Origin: Streptomyces roseus
GTDB lineage: Bacteria; Actinomycetota; Actinomycetes; Streptomycetales; Streptomycetaceae
DNA length: 51,355 nt
Direction of reading: 5' to 3'
Assembly: GCF_001044425.1 (NCBI RefSeq)
Contig: NZ_LFML01000034.1
Coordinates: forward strand, 1-51,355
Shown here: piece after piece, positions 8,426-15,641 of the stretch
How positions within the stretch are numbered: the first letter of the stretch is position 1
Layout of the letters: each line of letters opens with the position of its first letter
Program-made: the position numbers and the translations under genes
The notes under the pieces: generated by a model
The model's database searches: none
What the model was told of the DNA's origin: nothing
The model's input: only the letters and a program-made list of their open reading frames with translations

Positions 8426-9660
8426 CTGGGCTCCTTAGGCAGGCCGAGCACACGCTCGGCGATGATGTTCCGCTGGATCTCGTCCGAGCCGCCGTAGATC
8501 GTGTCGGCGCGGGTGAACAGGAACAGGCGCTGCTCCTCGTCGAGTCCGAGTTCGTACGGCGTCCCGGGCCCCCAGTCGGCCGGCCCGGCCGAGGCCCCGG
8601 CCCCGCGGACCGCCACCGCCAGCTCGCCGAGCCGCCGGTGCCAGCCGCCCCACAGCAGCTTGGCCACGCTGGGCGCGCCCGGATCGCCGGCGGAGCCGAG
8701 GGTGCGCAGGGCGTTCCAGCGCATCGCGCGCAGCTCGGCCCACTGCCGTACGAGGCGTTCGCGCAGTACGGGATCCCCGGACCCGCCCGCGCCGCCCGGG
8801 CCGCCCGCGCCGCCCGGGCCGCACGCAGCCACGTACGCCCCGACCACCCGCTCCAGCTCCGCCGCGAACCCGATCTGCTGGACCAGCGTCGAGACCCCGC
8901 GTTCCAGGGCGAGCAGTCCCATGGCCACGGTCCAGCCGTTGCCCTCACCCCCGACGACCTCGGCCGCCACCGCCCCGTCGAAGAACACCTCGTTGAACTC
9001 GCTCGTCCCCGACATCTGGCGGATCGGCCGGACCTCGACCCGCCCCGGCTGGTCCATCCGCACGAGCAGGAAGGACAGTCCGCGGTGACGGCGCGAGCCC
9101 GGTTCGGTCCGGGCCAGGACGAAGCACCAGTCGGCCTCCCGGGCCAGCGAGGTCCAGATCTTCTGCCCGGTGACCCGCAGCAGCCCGTCGGCCGCGTCCC
9201 GTACCGCGGTGGTACGGATCCCCGCGAGGTCGGACCCGGCGTCCGGCTCGCTGTACCCCTGGCACCACAGCTCCTCGCCGCGCGCGATGCCCGGCAGGAA
9301 GCGGTCCCGCTGCTCCGGGGACCCGTACGCGATCAGGGTCGGCGCGAGCAGGTTCTCCCCGATGTGGCCGACCCGGCCGGGCGCGCGCAGCGCCGCGTAC
9401 TCCTCGGCCCAGACCACCTGGCCGGTCAGCGAGAGCCGCTGCTGCCCGTACGCCCCGGACGGCAGCTCCCAGCCCTGGCCGATCCAGCCGCCCCGGCCCA
9501 GCTCGCGCTCCCAGGCGCGCCGGGCCCCGACCCCTTCGTGCTCGCTGCCGGGCCCGCCGAGGCCGAGGGCGTCCGCGTACGGGCCCACCAGGTGCCCGGT
9601 GAGCCAGGAGCGGGCGCGGGCGCGCAGCTCCTCGTCCTCGGCCCCGAAGCTGAAGTCCAT
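8422..9660 (-). CDS. Acyl-CoA dehydrogenase
   Basis: A 412-residue FAD-dependent acyl-CoA dehydrogenase, making the 2,3-enoyl-CoA. The N-terminal helical domain starts [17 protein letters not shown]. The middle domain has [21 protein letters not shown] and [14 protein letters not shown]. The C-terminal domain ends with [24 protein letters not shown], the usual FAD/interface signature. An unusual glycine-rich insertion ([17 protein letters not shown]) is encoded by a duplicated 18-bp unit at 8783-8818. It lies 15 bases downstream of the SDR gene and overlaps the alcohol dehydrogenase gene by 4 bases. The chain length or ring specificity cannot be read from the sequence. Confidence 0.88.
   Translation of the reverse strand: [412 protein letters not shown]
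8783..8818. repeat. 18-bp tandem duplication inside the acyl-CoA dehydrogenase gene
   Basis: Two identical adjacent 18-base units (8783-8800 and 8801-8818) encode a Gly/Pro/Ala linker on the minus strand. The unit length keeps the frame, so this looks like a tolerated surface-loop expansion. Confidence 0.8.
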
Positions 9661-9675
9661 GTCGTCCGGGCCCCC

Positions 9676-10596
9676 CTACGCGTTGGGGCGGTCCTTGGCG
9701 GCCGCCGCCTTGGCCATGGCCTCCAGCTGCGCCAGCATCGGCATCGGGTCGGTGCCCACCGTCCCGGGCAGGAAGTCGGCGATCTTCTCGGGGGTCCATG
9801 AGCCCTCGGCGTAGCCGGCGCGCAGTTCGCGCGGCTGTGCCCAGACGGCGATCTTCGGTCCGGCGATCGTGTAGACCTGCCCGGTGATCCTCTCGCCGCC
9901 GACGGCCACGGCCTTGTCGGAGAGCAGGTAGGTGACGAGCGCCGCGACGTCCTCGGGCTCGCCGATCTCCTTGAGCTCCATGGGGACGCCCGCCGACATC
10001 CGGGTCCGGGCGACGGGCGCGACGGCGTTGGCGGTGACCCCGTACTTGGCCAGCCCGAGCGCGGCGGAGCGGACGAGGGAGATGATCCCGCCCTTGGCGG
10101 CGCTGTAGTTGGCCTGGGCGACGGAGCCCTGGTGGTTGCCGCTGGTGAAGCCGATGAGGGTGCCGCAACCCTGGCGGCGCATGACGGCCGAGGCCGCGCG
10201 GAAGACGGTGAAGGTGCCCTTGAGGTGGGTGGCGACGACCGGGTCCCACTCCTCCTCGGACATGTTGAACAGCATCCGCTCGCGCAGGATGCCGGCGACG
10301 CACACGACGCCGTCGACGCGGCCGAACCGCGTGAGGGCGGTGTCGACGATGCGCTGGCCGCCCGCCATGGTCGAGATGTCGTCGGCGACGGCGACGGCCT
10401 CGCCGCCGGCGGCCACTATCTCCTTCACGACGCCGTCGGCTACCTCGCTCGTCGGCTCCCCGCCCCCGATGCCGACGCCGTAGTCGTTGACGACGACCTT
10501 GGCGCCCTCCGCGGCCGCCGCGAGGGCCACGGCCCGCCCGATGCCCCGGCCCGCGCCGGTGACGGCCACGACCTTGCCGGCCAAGAAGTTCCCCAC
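9676..10596 (-). CDS. Short-chain dehydrogenase/reductase (3-hydroxyacyl-CoA dehydrogenase-like)
   Basis: A 306-residue SDR with NAD(P)-binding TGAGRGIG at 13-20 and catalytic Ser152, Tyr164 and Lys168 (YSAAKGG). The NDYG-GG spacing after the second strand and the long C-terminal tail resemble the dehydrogenase unit of multifunctional beta-oxidation enzymes. Oxidation of a 3-hydroxyacyl-CoA is therefore the likely role (inference). The start is GTG at 10596 behind a GGAAGGGG ribosome site. It is the first gene of a three-gene leftward operon. The operator-like repeat at 10619 sits just upstream, next to a TAGAAT -10-like sequence on the minus strand. Confidence 0.87.
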   Translation of the reverse strand: MGNFLAGKVVAVTGAGRGIGRAVALAAAAEGAKVVVNDYGVGIGGGEPTSEVADGVVKEIVAAGGEAVAVADDISTMAGGQRIVDTALTRFGRVDGVVCVAGILRERMLFNMSEEEWDPVVATHLKGTFTVFRAASAVMRRQGCGTLIGFTSGNHQGSVAQANYSAAKGGIISLVRSAALGLAKYGVTANAVAPVARTRMSAGVPMELKEIGEPEDVAALVTYLLSDKAVAVGGERITGQVYTIAGPKIAVWAQPRELRAGYAEGSWTPEKIADFLPGTVGTDPMPMLAQLEAMAKAAAAKDRPNA

Positions 10597-10618
10597 GCCC
10601 GACCCCTTCCCGCGTTTT

Positions 10619-10633
10619 CTGACGGTCCGTTAG
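10619..10633. promoter_or_regulatory. Operator-like inverted repeat between SDR and cyclase genes
   Basis: CTGACGGTCCGTTAG is the shared motif with one arm mismatch. It lies 23 bases before the SDR start and 74 bases before the divergent cyclase-family gene, so one site could serve both. Confidence 0.6.
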
Positions 10634-10706
10634 ATTCTATGACCAGGCGGATGCCAAGACACAAGCCCCAGTCGGCCACAGTTGCCCCGGCGCACCCCAG
10701 GAGCTG

Positions 10707-11642
10707 ATGGAAGCCATGACCATGCCCCCCGAGTTCCACGACATCGCCAAGCGCGTCAACAACTGGGGCCGCTGGGGCGCCGACGACGAGATCGGCACCC
10801 TGAACCTGATCACCGACGAGGTCGTACGGGCGGCCGCCGCCGAGATCCGCACGGGCCGCCGGATCCCGCTCGCGCTCCCGCTCAAGGAGGACGGGGTCCA
10901 GGCCGGCCTGATCCCCGGCCGGGTCAACCCCCTGCACACGATGGTGCAGATCAACCAGGAGCTGTTCGGGCCGGGCACGGTGGCGTGCAGCGACGACGCC
11001 GTGACGATGGGGCTCCAGTCGGCCACCCACTGGGACGCCCTCACGCACGTCTCGCACTCGGGCCGCATCTACAACGGCCGCCCCGCGTCCACGATCACCG
11101 CGCACGCGCGCGCCGAGTTCAGCGGCATCGACAAGGCCGGCCACATCGTCTCGCGGGGCGTCCTGCTGGACGTGGCCCGCGCCAAGGGCCTGGACCGGCT
11201 GCCGGGCGGCCACGCGGTGACCCCGGAGGACCTGGCGCAGGCGGAGGAGTTCGGCGGGGTGACCGTCCGCCCCGGCGACATCGTCCTGGTGCGCACCGGC
11301 CAGATCCAGGTCTACCTGGCGGGCGACAAGCACGGCTACGGCTTCCCCTCGCCCGGGCTGTCCGTCCGCACCCCGCAGTGGTTCCACGCGCGCGACGTGG
11401 CGGCGGTGGCGAACGACACCCTGACCTTCGAGATCTTCCCCCCGGAGATCGAGAACCTGTGGCTGCCGGTGCACGCGCTGGACCTGGTGGAGATGGGCAT
11501 GCACCAGGGCCAGAACTGGAACCTCGAAAAGTTGTCCACAGCCTGTGCAGAAGAGAACCGGTACGCCTTCCTGCTGTCGGCCATGCCGGAGCCCTTCGTC
11601 GGCGGCGTCGGCACCCCGGTCGCCCCCGTGGCCGTCCTCTGA
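10707..11642 (+). CDS. Cyclase family protein (metal-dependent hydrolase, PF04199-like)
   Basis: A 311-residue protein of the cyclase/kynurenine-formamidase-like hydrolase family. These are metal-dependent enzymes that hydrolyse amides, lactones or ring structures. The metal motif region reads SATHWDALTHVSHSG, a variant of the usual HxGTHxDxxxH, and a second histidine cluster lies near LWLPVHALDLVEMGMHQGQNWNLE. The start is the ATG at 10707, with AGGAG five bases upstream. It is divergent from the SDR operon with a shared operator, which suggests a ring- or lactone-opening step in the same pathway (inference). Confidence 0.82.
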   Translation: MEAMTMPPEFHDIAKRVNNWGRWGADDEIGTLNLITDEVVRAAAAEIRTGRRIPLALPLKEDGVQAGLIPGRVNPLHTMVQINQELFGPGTVACSDDAVTMGLQSATHWDALTHVSHSGRIYNGRPASTITAHARAEFSGIDKAGHIVSRGVLLDVARAKGLDRLPGGHAVTPEDLAQAEEFGGVTVRPGDIVLVRTGQIQVYLAGDKHGYGFPSPGLSVRTPQWFHARDVAAVANDTLTFEIFPPEIENLWLPVHALDLVEMGMHQGQNWNLEKLSTACAEENRYAFLLSAMPEPFVGGVGTPVAPVAVL

Positions 11643-11730
11643 GCGCGTTCAGCCGTACGGCCCGATTCGGGCGGTGGGGGCGGGGTAGGGAGCGCCCGTC
11701 CCCTCCTCATCGGCAGCCCCGGAGGCATCC

Positions 11731-12528
11731 GTGCCCGACATGAACGGCCCCTACCGGGCCGGCACCCCCTGCTGGATCGACCTGATGGTCCCCGACCAGC
11801 AGGCGGCCCTCGACTTCTACCGCGACCTCTTCGGCTGGCAGGGCGAGATCGGCCCGCCGGAGACCGGCGGCTACTCCGTCTGCACCCTCAAGGGCAAGCC
11901 GGTGGCCGGGATCATGCGCGCGTCCGACCCGGACGGCTCCGTCCCGGACCCGATGCCGCCGACCATGTGGACCACGTACCTGGCCACCGACTCCATCGAC
12001 TCCACCCTCAAGGCGGTCCCCGAAGCGGGCGGCACGGTGGTGATGGGCCCGATGGACGTCATGGACCTCGGGCGGATGGCCGTCATCACCGACCCGACCG
12101 GCGCCTCCGTCGGCCTCTGGCAGTACGGCACCTTCGCCGGGGCGGGCATCGTCAACGAGCACGGCGCGCTGATCTGGAACGAGCTGACGACCGGCGACGT
12201 CGACGCCGCGGCCGCGTTCTACTCCGCCGTGCTGCCGCTGACCACGGCGAAGTCGCAGATGCCGGGCGCCGAGGAGTACACGGAGTTCCAGGTCGGGGGC
12301 CGGGCGATCGGCGGGATGATGGACCTCGCCTCCATGCCGACCGGCGTTCCGCCGCACTGGCTCCCGTACTTCGCCGTCGACGACGTCGACAGCGTCCAGG
12401 CGGCCCTGGTCCGGGCCGGCGGCACCGTCAAGGCCCCTGCGTTCGACATGGCGGCCGGCCGCATGGCCGTCCTCGCCGACCCCCAGGGCGGCACCTTCGC
12501 GGTGATCACCGGAGCCACGCCCGAATAG
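11731..12528 (+). CDS. VOC family protein, two domains
   Basis: A 265-residue protein with two vicinal-oxygen-chelate modules: residues 9-125 (PCWIDLMVPDQQAALDFYRDLFGW) and about 135-262 (IWNELTTGDVDAAAAFYSAVLPL). It is related to the VOC protein at 4682-5473. Small-ligand binding or hydrolysis is possible, but the substrate is unknown. The start is GTG at 11731 with GGAGG six bases before it. It is 88 bases after the cyclase gene on the same strand and is followed by a very stable terminator. Confidence 0.85.
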   Translation: MPDMNGPYRAGTPCWIDLMVPDQQAALDFYRDLFGWQGEIGPPETGGYSVCTLKGKPVAGIMRASDPDGSVPDPMPPTMWTTYLATDSIDSTLKAVPEAGGTVVMGPMDVMDLGRMAVITDPTGASVGLWQYGTFAGAGIVNEHGALIWNELTTGDVDAAAAFYSAVLPLTTAKSQMPGAEEYTEFQVGGRAIGGMMDLASMPTGVPPHWLPYFAVDDVDSVQAALVRAGGTVKAPAFDMAAGRMAVLADPQGGTFAVITGATPE

Positions 12529-12538
12529 GCCGCCCGGC

Positions 12539-12584
12539 CCCGCTGCCGCGCCGGCCCGGCCGTCCGGGCCGGCGCGGCAGCGGG
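12539..12584. terminator. 21-bp perfect stem-loop, bidirectional terminator
   Basis: Bases 12539-12559 pair perfectly with 12564-12584 around a 4-base loop. There is no mismatch in 21 bp, all G/C except one T-A pair. It lies between the convergent VOC gene (stop 12528) and the hypothetical gene (stop 12648). Confidence 0.85.
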
Positions 12585-12609
12585 AGGCGGCTCAGCGGTG
12601 GCGGCAGCG

Positions 12610-12647
12610 GTGGCTGTGGCGGCTGCGGCTGCGGCTGCGGCTGCGGC
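12610..12647. repeat. GGCTGC hexamer microsatellite
   Basis: About five tandem GGCTGC/GCGGCT units sit directly before the minus-strand stop codon of the hypothetical gene, in its 3' untranslated region. A frame slip into it would read a repeating Arg-Ser tail. Confidence 0.7.
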
Positions 12648-13229
12648 TCAGCGGTAGCGGGCCGCAGAGGCCGCGAAGGGCGCCGCCTCGGCCGGGGTCA
12701 GCGCCTCGACGGCGACCCAGGAGAAGTCGGCGAACTCGATGTCCATGCGGCCCTGCAGGAGCGAGGCCTGCGCGCGGACGACGGTGACAGCCGAGCGCGG
12801 GACCTCCCAGTACTGCTTCATGACGGGCGTGGACTGCCAGACCGGCGAGACGTCCGCCAGGGCGAACCAGCGGCGGTCGGTCACGACGAGGAGGTCCGCC
12901 CCCGAGCCCCGCGCACCGGCCCGGCCGATCAGGAAGCGGCCGGCCTCGCTCTGCCAGCCGCCCTCCATGCCGGGGCCCGCCGCCGGGTCCGGGAGCCGGT
13001 CGGCGGCCTGGTCCCGGCGCTCCTCGTGCGCGCGGGCCTTGAAGAACTGCTGGAGGGGGCGGGGGAGCTTCTCCTCCAGCCGCCGGCCGAGCGCCGCCGG
13101 CTCCTGGGGCGCGAGCAGGTCCTCCGGCGGGGAAGGCACACCCGGACCCGGCTCGCAGGCACATACGGCGATCAACCGCTCGTCGGGCTGCAGGAAGTCC
13201 TCGGCCTGGCGGTGCCGGTCCTGGTTCAC
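12648..13229 (-). CDS. Hypothetical protein
   Basis: A 193-residue protein I do not recognise. The N terminus (QAEDFLQPDERLIAVCACE) is followed by a charged region (about 40-90). A C-terminal half contains LLVVTDRRWFALADVSPVW and MDIEFADFSWVAVEAL. The VTDRRWF pattern is reminiscent of bacterial PH-like domains, but this is only a resemblance. No signal peptide or membrane segment is seen. The start is GTG at 13229 with AGGAG upstream. It stands alone: downstream is the convergent VOC gene, and upstream is a non-coding stretch with gene remnants. Confidence 0.7.
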   Translation of the reverse strand: MNQDRHRQAEDFLQPDERLIAVCACEPGPGVPSPPEDLLAPQEPAALGRRLEEKLPRPLQQFFKARAHEERRDQAADRLPDPAAGPGMEGGWQSEAGRFLIGRAGARGSGADLLVVTDRRWFALADVSPVWQSTPVMKQYWEVPRSAVTVVRAQASLLQGRMDIEFADFSWVAVEALTPAEAAPFAASAARYR

Positions 13230-13446
13230 GCGCTTGCTCCTACTGCTGAGTAACGTCGAGTGCGCCCCAATTGTCCTCGAAAGTGGAATGCCTTGTTACC
13301 ACCGGGTCCGAAACCTTCCCGCGGGCCGCATCCCGCGGGCGGACGTCCGCCCGTGCGGGGGTCCTCAGGGTCGCGGCGAGAACACCTCGTCAAGGCAGGT
13401 GGCCGGGGGCCCGACGGCGTTCCGGTGGCGGGTCGCGGGCCGCCGT

Positions 13447-13539
13447 TCACCGCTCCCCGGACGCTCCGGCGGGCAGGGCGGCCGCCACGCGGAAGCCCCC
13501 CCCCGGGCCGTGGGCCGGCCCGAAGCGGCCGCCCGGCAG
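13447..13539 (-). pseudogene. Remnant: C-terminal tail of a sensor histidine kinase
   Basis: The last 30 codons of a minus-strand frame read GGRFGPAHGPGGGFRVAAALP before a stop. This closely follows the usual C-terminal end of NarL-partner histidine kinases (GGTLxAGPRPGGGFRVxAxLP). Upstream of this tail the frame is not kinase-like, so only the final ATPase-domain strand survives. It is a likely relic. Confidence 0.5.
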
Positions 13540-13568
13540 GGTGGCCGGCGTCACCGGCCGCGTACGAG

Positions 13569-13691
13569 CACGCGTACGGGGCGCTGCGCGCCGGCGCGAG
13601 CGGCTTCGCCGTGGAGGACATGGCGCCGGACGGCCTCCTCGCCGCCGTGCGCGTGGTCGCGGCGGGCGATGCCCTCCTCGCGCCGGGCGTC
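13569..13691 (+). pseudogene. Remnant: receiver domain fragment of a NarL/LuxR-type response regulator
   Basis: In one plus-strand frame residues read YGALRAGASGF, AVEDM and LLAAVRVVAAGDALLAPGV. This matches the end of the receiver domain and the linker of NarL-family regulators (ALRAGASGFLLKD...LLxAVRVVAAGDALLAP). There is no N-terminal aspartate pocket and no HTH on either side. It lies head-to-head with the histidine kinase relic. Confidence 0.6.
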
Positions 13692-13928
13692 CGGTCGCCC
13701 GGGACCGGGTGCACCTGGTCATCAAGGCCTCGAACCGAGCCTGGTCGCGCCGCCCCCGTAGACGCCGGGAGGCGCCGACGGGGGCGGCACGCGAACCAGT
13801 GGGTGGCGGCGCAGGGTCGTGCGCGCCCCGAGCGCGGCACGGCAGCCGCCACCCCACGACCCGCACTCGTCAAGGTCTGCCCTTGGCGTCCCCTCGCGAC
13901 GAATCGCTCAGTACAAGGGTGATCAACA

Positions 13929-13945
13929 GTTGACGAACCGTCAAC
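13929..13945. promoter_or_regulatory. Perfect inverted repeat GTTGACG-N3-CGTCAAC
   Basis: GTTGACGAACCGTCAAC has 7-bp perfect arms and a 3-bp centre. It has the same architecture as the CTGACG-N3-CGTCAG sites but with T for C at the outer base. It lies 6 bases beyond the stop of the ATPase gene (13952) and is not next to an intact start, so it may be an orphan operator or a weak terminator. Confidence 0.45.
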
Positions 13946-13951
13946 ACCTCG

Positions 13952-14386
13952 TTAGAGGTACACGCGCGGTTCCCACGTCGCCCGGCAGTTCTCGGGCTTG
14001 TCGGCGCGGTCGACCTCGCACCAGATCCGCTTGCCCGCCCCCTCGCGCTGCCAGCCCCAGCGGTCGGCCAGTCCGTCGACCAGCTCCAGCCCGCGCCCGC
14101 CGGTGTCGTCCCCCGCGGCCTGCCGCCGGGCCGGTCCGCGGGAGCTGGTGTCGGCGACCTCGACCCGCACGCCCGGCTCCCCGAAGAGCATTCGCAGGAC
14201 GGCCGGACAGCCGGTGTGCACGACCGCGTTGGTGACCAGCTCGGAGATCAGCAGGATCAGCGTCTCGGCGAGCGGTTCGTCCTCCCCTATGCCCGACCCG
14301 GCCAGCCTGGACCGCGCCCAGCGACGGGCCCGGCCGACCTCGGCGGGGTCCGGCCCTACCTCCAGCTGTACCTGAAGCACCTGCAC
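13952..14386 (-). CDS. ATP-binding regulatory protein (RsbW/anti-sigma kinase-like HATPase)
   Basis: A 144-residue single-domain GHKL ATPase of the type abundant in Streptomyces as anti-sigma or signalling kinases. The N-box ELVTNAVVHT is near residues 49-58. The G1 box follows in VEVADTSSRGP, and the G2-like loop DDTGGRGLELVDGLADRWGW in the second half. The start is GTG at 14386; an in-frame TGA sits two codons upstream, which fixes the maximum length. No partner anti-anti-sigma or DUF397 gene is adjacent. The target is unknown. Confidence 0.8.
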   Translation of the reverse strand: MQVLQVQLEVGPDPAEVGRARRWARSRLAGSGIGEDEPLAETLILLISELVTNAVVHTGCPAVLRMLFGEPGVRVEVADTSSRGPARRQAAGDDTGGRGLELVDGLADRWGWQREGAGKRIWCEVDRADKPENCRATWEPRVYL

Positions 14387-14730
14387 CGCTCACACCATCC
14401 GAACCGGCGGACACTTCGCCTCGCGACAGGACGGGATCACCGACTGTGATCCCCTTGCCGAGCAGCATGGTTGACGTACAGTCACCACAACAAGCGCTTC
14501 GGGCATATTCCAGCGCGAAGGAGTAGGCGTGGTGCATACTGCGCGTCGCCCGCGCTGCCGTGCCGCTCGCATTCCCGGGAGCGTACCGGAGCGGGCCCCC
14601 GGGACCGGGCCGCAAGGGGCCGGGGCAAGGACACAAACCGATATCAACTCTCCGTAATCGGACATGCGTCCCGGGCCGTCCCGACCGTGCCCCGCCCCAC
14701 CCCCGCTCCACCCCTTTTCGTGACGGTGAG
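14387..14730. other. Intergenic interval of 344 bases with one small ORF candidate
   Basis: The region lies between the divergent ATPase start and the convergent acyl-CoA dehydrogenase stop. It holds the 42-codon ORF at 14529 with a good ribosome site, and a TTGACG box at 14471-14476. No terminator with a long stem is evident. Confidence 0.5.
14529..14657 (+). CDS. Small ORF, 42 codons, possible basic peptide
   Basis: GTG at 14529 follows GAAGGAG at optimal spacing (5 bases), and the frame runs 42 codons to a TAA. The predicted peptide is arginine-rich at the N terminus (VVHTARRPRCRAARIPG) and ends TQTDINSP. No domain is recognisable. It is supported only by the strong ribosome site, its divergent position and an upstream TTGACG. 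It could also be a leader or non-coding. Confidence 0.35.
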   Translation: MVHTARRPRCRAARIPGSVPERAPGTGPQGAGARTQTDINSP

Positions 14731-15636
14731 CTACGTGGCGGCCGAGGCCAGCTCGGCCGCCAGCAGCTCCTGCGCCTCCTCCGCCCTCCGCCACTGCTCG
14801 GCGCGCACCCAGGCCCGCTTGAGGTGCAGGTGCACGTCCGCCTCCCACGTGAAGCCCATCCCGCCGTGCACCTGGAGGCAGTCGCGGGCATTGCGCACGG
14901 CCGCCTCGTCGGCCAGCAGCTTGGCCCCGGCCGCCTCCCCCGCATCCGCCGTCACCGCGGCCGCGTAGAGGGCCGTACGGGCCACCTCCGCGCGCACCAG
15001 CATCTGCGCGCACAGGTGCTTGACCGCCTGGAAGGCCCCGATCGGCTGCCCGAACTGCTCGCGCTCGCCCCCGTGGCGCACCGCCAGCTCCACCGTCCGC
15101 AGCGCGCTGCCCACCTGGAGGGCGGCGGTCAGCAGCGCGCCCTCGTCGCGGTACGCCGCCGCCTGCGCGGCGGCCGGCGGGGAGGCCACCCGGTGCAGCG
15201 GGGTGAGCGGGTCCGCCGAGGGCACCGGCTCACCCGCGGGGAGCGACGGCGCACCGAGCACCGCGTCCGCCTCCCCGAGGTGGGTCACCAGGGCTCCGCC
15301 GAGGTCGAACGCCGTGACCACCGCCGCCCCCTCGGCCGCCCCCGCGACCACCCCGGCCGCCAGGTGCGTGGCGACGAGCGGCCCCGGCAGCAGCGCCCGC
15401 CCCGCCTCCTCGAAGACGAGGACCGCCTCGGGCATCCCGAGCCCGACCCCGCCCGCCGCCTCCGGCAGCCGCAGCGCGAAGAACCCGGCCGCTCCGAGCT
15501 CCCGCCACAGCCCCCGGTCCAGGGCCCCGCCCGCCTCCACGGAGGCCCGCAGCGCCTCGCGTCCGTACCGGCCCGCCAGCAGGTCCCGTACGCCCGCCCG
15601 CAGGTCGCCCTGCTCCTGCGTCAAGCGGAAGTCCAC
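14731..15636 (-). CDS. Acyl-CoA dehydrogenase, smaller subunit-like
   Basis: A 301-residue acyl-CoA dehydrogenase, short for the family. VDFRLTQEQGDLRAGVRDLL opens the helical domain. The middle beta domain is reduced. The C-terminal domain has REQFGQPIGAFQAVKH and QVHGGMGFTWEADVHLHLKRAW, which contacts FAD. It follows the larger acyl-CoA dehydrogenase by five bases. Adjacent long and short members are typical of the alpha2-beta2 heteromeric acyl-CoA dehydrogenases known from mycobacterial steroid catabolism, so the pair may form one enzyme (inference). I chose GTG at 15636 because it gives the usual VDF start; GTG at 15645 overlaps the upstream stop and is an alternative. Confidence 0.85.
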   Translation of the reverse strand: MDFRLTQEQGDLRAGVRDLLAGRYGREALRASVEAGGALDRGLWRELGAAGFFALRLPEAAGGVGLGMPEAVLVFEEAGRALLPGPLVATHLAAGVVAGAAEGAAVVTAFDLGGALVTHLGEADAVLGAPSLPAGEPVPSADPLTPLHRVASPPAAAQAAAYRDEGALLTAALQVGSALRTVELAVRHGGEREQFGQPIGAFQAVKHLCAQMLVRAEVARTALYAAAVTADAGEAAGAKLLADEAAVRNARDCLQVHGGMGFTWEADVHLHLKRAWVRAEQWRRAEEAQELLAAELASAAT

Positions 15637-15641
15637 GGCCC

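Larger units (their letters stand above)
13230..13951. other. Gene-poor interval with decayed gene fragments
   Basis: A 722-base stretch without an intact gene. Open frames exist on both strands but most have no coherent protein. Two short segments are recognisable as two-component-system fragments (13447-13539 and 13569-13691). An inverted repeat lies at 13929-13945. The rest contains homopolymer G/C runs and nothing I can name. Confidence 0.6.

Noticed and set aside
12592..13164. Minus-strand frame ending in repeated Ser-Arg
   Set aside because: Produced by the GGCTGC microsatellite in the wrong frame; the hypothetical protein frame at 12648-13229 has the better ribosome site and composition.
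14465..14482. TTGACGTACAGTCAC as another copy of the regulon operator
   Set aside because: Arms do not match beyond TGAC/GTCA and the spacing differs; it more likely includes a -35 box.
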